A stretch of 8,722 nt of DNA from Kiritimatiellia bacterium (GTDB lineage: Bacteria; Verrucomicrobiota; Kiritimatiellia; RFP12; UBA1067), in NCBI GenBank assembly GCA_017648225.1, contig JAGCJE010000067.1, positions 1 to 8,722 of the forward strand. Reading direction: 5' to 3'. Positions 6,730-8,722 of the stretch are shown here, piece after piece. The notes under the pieces are model-generated. The model made no database searches. It had not been told where the DNA came from and worked only from the letters and a program-made list of their open reading frames with translations. Every line of letters starts with the position of its first letter. Position 1 is the first letter of the stretch. Made by a program: the position numbers and the translations under genes.

Positions 6730-8722
6730 ATGAAAAACATATTCCTCTCTGTCTCGTGTATTCTTCTTGCGGCGATTGAAGCTTCAGGATTTTCCATCAC
6801 GAATGATATCGGCTATCTGGAGCGTAAATGGCGCACCGGCGCCGTTGACGCGTCGACAGGGCTTGACGCGGCGGGAATATTGGCTGAATGGAAGAAGATT
6901 GCCGACAGCGACGAGAGTTCCTGGCAGACAAAAAAAGCCAGGATGTTCGCCTTGGGGTGTGATCGCACGGCGATCGGCGTCTCTCATCACGATTGGTTTC
7001 CCGCCGTTTCGCCTTGGTCGTTTCATCGGGGGCATCCGATGAAAGCGATAATGAGGACGCGCGCCGCCGAGGTTGACAGGCTTCGGTCCCCGTCGCTTCC
7101 TAAGAAAATCGCCGCTGGTACGAAAGACGGCAGCTGGGTGGTCTGGAAGGATTACAGCCATTGCGCTCCGGACTGGGATGATATTATAGCTCTCGGCTTT
7201 CCAGGGATGCGCGCGCGGCTTGTCGACAACTGGAAGGATACGGAATATTACCGTGCGCGCATCATCGCGGCGGACGCTATGTTGAGGTTTGTCGACCGGC
7301 TTGAGCGTTACGCGTCGGAGAGAGCGGCAAAGTCGGACGACAGGCGTTTAAAAAGCCAGGCGCAATCCCTTAAACGGTTAAGCGCCGGCAAGCCGCTTAC
7401 CGCTTATGACGTTTTGATGTTCATATACCTTGAGTGGGTGATGGGTGAAAATTTCGACTATTTCAAGGTGCGTACGCTTTCAAATTTGGATCGTATACTT
7501 ACCCCGTTCTATCGGGCGGATATTGCCGCAGGGCGAACGACAGAAGAGGAGTTCCGCGATCAGATAGCCCACTTCTGGTGGCAATGGGGCTCGATAGACA
7601 ATTACTACGGCCAGCCGGTTTATCTTGGAGGAACGAAAGCGGACGGCACGACGGAGTATTCGGAAGTGTCGCGCATCATTCTTGAGGTGCACGACGCTCT
7701 CGCATTGCCGACGCCTAAAGTTCACGTTAAAACGGGGCCTTCTACGCCCGACTGGGTCTGGAACAAAACTCTCGATCTCGCCCGGCGTCAGCGTTCCGTC
7801 ACCTTCTGCGGCGAGGAGCCTCTCGCACGGGTTATAACCGGGCTTGGCTATTCAGCCGAGCAGGCCCGTACGTGCGCTATATGGGGTTGTTACGAATGGG
7901 GGATTCTTGACAGCTGCAACGATACGATCCCCTCGTACATCAGCGCGATAAAGCCCATAGAAAAACTTCTTCAACGCGCGGCGGCCGGCAAGTTCGACGC
8001 AAAGGATTTCGCGACATTCCGGGAAGAGTATTTTAGACTTTTGGAGAAAACCTCCCGGGACGCCAGGCTTTACTCGTTTGAAACGGAGCGGTGGGTTCAT
8101 GAAGTCAATCCTTCGATGCTTTTTTCTCTCTCGATAGGCCACAGCGTTGAAACGGGTCGGGACGCGTTTCATGACGGAACCGCGAGCGGCAACAACTCCC
8201 ATCTTCTTCTTGTCGCCCTTGGAACGGCCGTTGACGCGCTTCTGGCGGTCGAGGATGTCGTATACAAAGAGCGCCTTATGACCTTGCAGGAGTTCGGCAA
8301 GGTCATGAAGAGAAACTGGAAGGGGCATGAGGAACTTCGTCTTAAGATGCTCCGTTCAAAACGCAAATGGGGCAATAATGTCCCCGATGCCAACGCTCTC
8401 GGGCGGGAAATCGCCAGGCGCTTCGCCAAAGAAACCAACAATCTCCCGAATTCACGCGGCGGAAGATTCGTTTCGGGCGGGCACAGTTCCCGCCGATTCA
8501 TAGATTTCGGCAACAAGACCGGCGCGACTCCCGACGGCAGAAAAGCCGGCGAAGAGCTCTCGAAGAATCTTTCTCCGGCAGTCGAATCAGATTCGGAGGG
8601 CGTAACCGCACTCATTAATACGATAGCATCAATAGATCCCTCCGATATGCCGATGGATTTGCCGTTGGATGTGATGCTTCATCCTTCGGCGGTAGAGGGA
8701 GAAAAGGGACTTCAGGTAATGC
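6730..8722 (+). CDS. Pyruvate formate-lyase-like glycyl radical enzyme, eliminase-type active site, 3' end cut by the window
   Basis: The frame stays open to the right edge (664 residues from the ATG at 6730; an ATG at 6721 adds three). Family blocks appear in order. SHCAPDWDDIIALG starts near residue 143 and matches the GREs' GHTVPDYEKVL-type block. GQPVYLGGT lies near 299-307. The thiyl-radical loop IWGCYEWG has Cys387 and Glu389. An HDGTASGN block begins at about 481, TPDGRKAGEELS spans about 600-611, and LHPSAVEG lies near 654. Cys-x-Glu matches glycerol dehydratase, choline lyase and isethionate lyase, not the Cys-Cys of pyruvate formate-lyase, so a radical elimination or dehydration is likely. 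The C-terminal glycyl radical loop should lie downstream, outside the window, as should any radical SAM activase. Residues 1-20 (MKNIFLSV...LLAAIEASG) look like a Sec signal peptide, which is unexpected for this oxygen-sensitive cytoplasmic family. The substrate is unknown. Confidence 0.9.
   Translation, partial: MKNIFLSVSCILLAAIEASGFSITNDIGYLERKWRTGAVDASTGLDAAGILAEWKKIADSDESSWQTKKARMFALGCDRTAIGVSHHDWFPAVSPWSFHRGHPMKAIMRTRAAEVDRLRSPSLPKKIAAGTKDGSWVVWKDYSHCAPDWDDIIALGFPGMRARLVDNWKDTEYYRARIIAADAMLRFVDRLERYASERAAKSDDRRLKSQAQSLKRLSAGKPLTAYDVLMFIYLEWVMGENFDYFKVRTLSNLDRILTPFYRADIAAGRTTEEEFRDQIAHFWWQWGSIDNYYGQPVYLGGTKADGTTEYSEVSRIILEVHDALALPTPKVHVKTGPSTPDWVWNKTLDLARRQRSVTFCGEEPLARVITGLGYSAEQARTCAIWGCYEWGILDSCNDTIPSYISAIKPIEKLLQRAAAGKFDAKDFATFREEYFRLLEKTSRDARLYSFETERWVHEVNPSMLFSLSIGHSVETGRDAFHDGTASGNNSHLLLVALGTAVDALLAVEDVVYKERLMTLQEFGKVMKRNWKGHEELRLKMLRSKRKWGNNVPDANALGREIARRFAKETNNLPNSRGGRFVSGGHSSRRFIDFGNKTGATPDGRKAGEELSKNLSPAVESDSEGVTALINTIASIDPSDMPMDLPLDVMLHPSAVEGEKGLQVM

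Noticed and set aside
1..8722. CRISPR array, insertion sequence, tRNA or rRNA gene
   Set aside because: I saw no regularly spaced direct repeats, no transposase motifs or terminal inverted repeats, and no cloverleaf or rRNA-like sequence.

Overview
The window reads as one co-directional stretch of bacterial genes, all on the + strand, of moderately high GC content. The combination of exported FAD-dependent oxidoreductases of the FAD_oxidored (PF12831-like) type, a sialate O-acetylesterase-like (SASA/CE6-type) domain, and a glycyl radical enzyme is most familiar from anaerobic, glycan-degrading members of the PVC group (Lentisphaerota, Kiritimatiellota, Verrucomicrobiota). This assignment is inference from gene content; no rRNA or other marker gene is present.

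Layout. Bases 1-279 hold the end of an unrecognised reading frame that is open at the left edge. It is followed by a Tat-signal FAD-dependent oxidoreductase (315-1784). Directly after its stop codon comes a very large exported multidomain protein (about 1799-5149): signal peptide, SASA esterase domain, beta-propeller-like region, a second FAD_oxidored domain, and a C-terminal discoidin-like beta domain. A gap of about 200 bases follows and contains a good candidate for a 39-codon leader ORF (5238-5357). Its stop overlaps the best start of a transporter of the organophosphate:phosphate antiporter (GlpT/UhpT) family (5354-6661). After a short AT-rich gap, a pyruvate formate-lyase-like glycyl radical enzyme begins (about 6730) and runs off the right edge before its glycyl-radical loop.

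How the genes may work together (inference). Two proteins carry export signals and are predicted to modify a substrate outside the cytoplasm by deacetylation and flavin-dependent oxidation. The transporter keeps the two arginines that bind phosphate in GlpT, so it probably carries a phosphorylated small molecule. The glycyl radical enzyme has the Cys-x-Glu active-site pattern of the eliminase/dehydratase branch rather than the Cys-Cys pair of true pyruvate formate-lyase. The substrate cannot be deduced from the sequence. The strongest oddities are the esterase-propeller-flavoenzyme fusion, the apparent Sec-type signal peptide on the glycyl radical enzyme, and the coupled leader ORF before the transporter.
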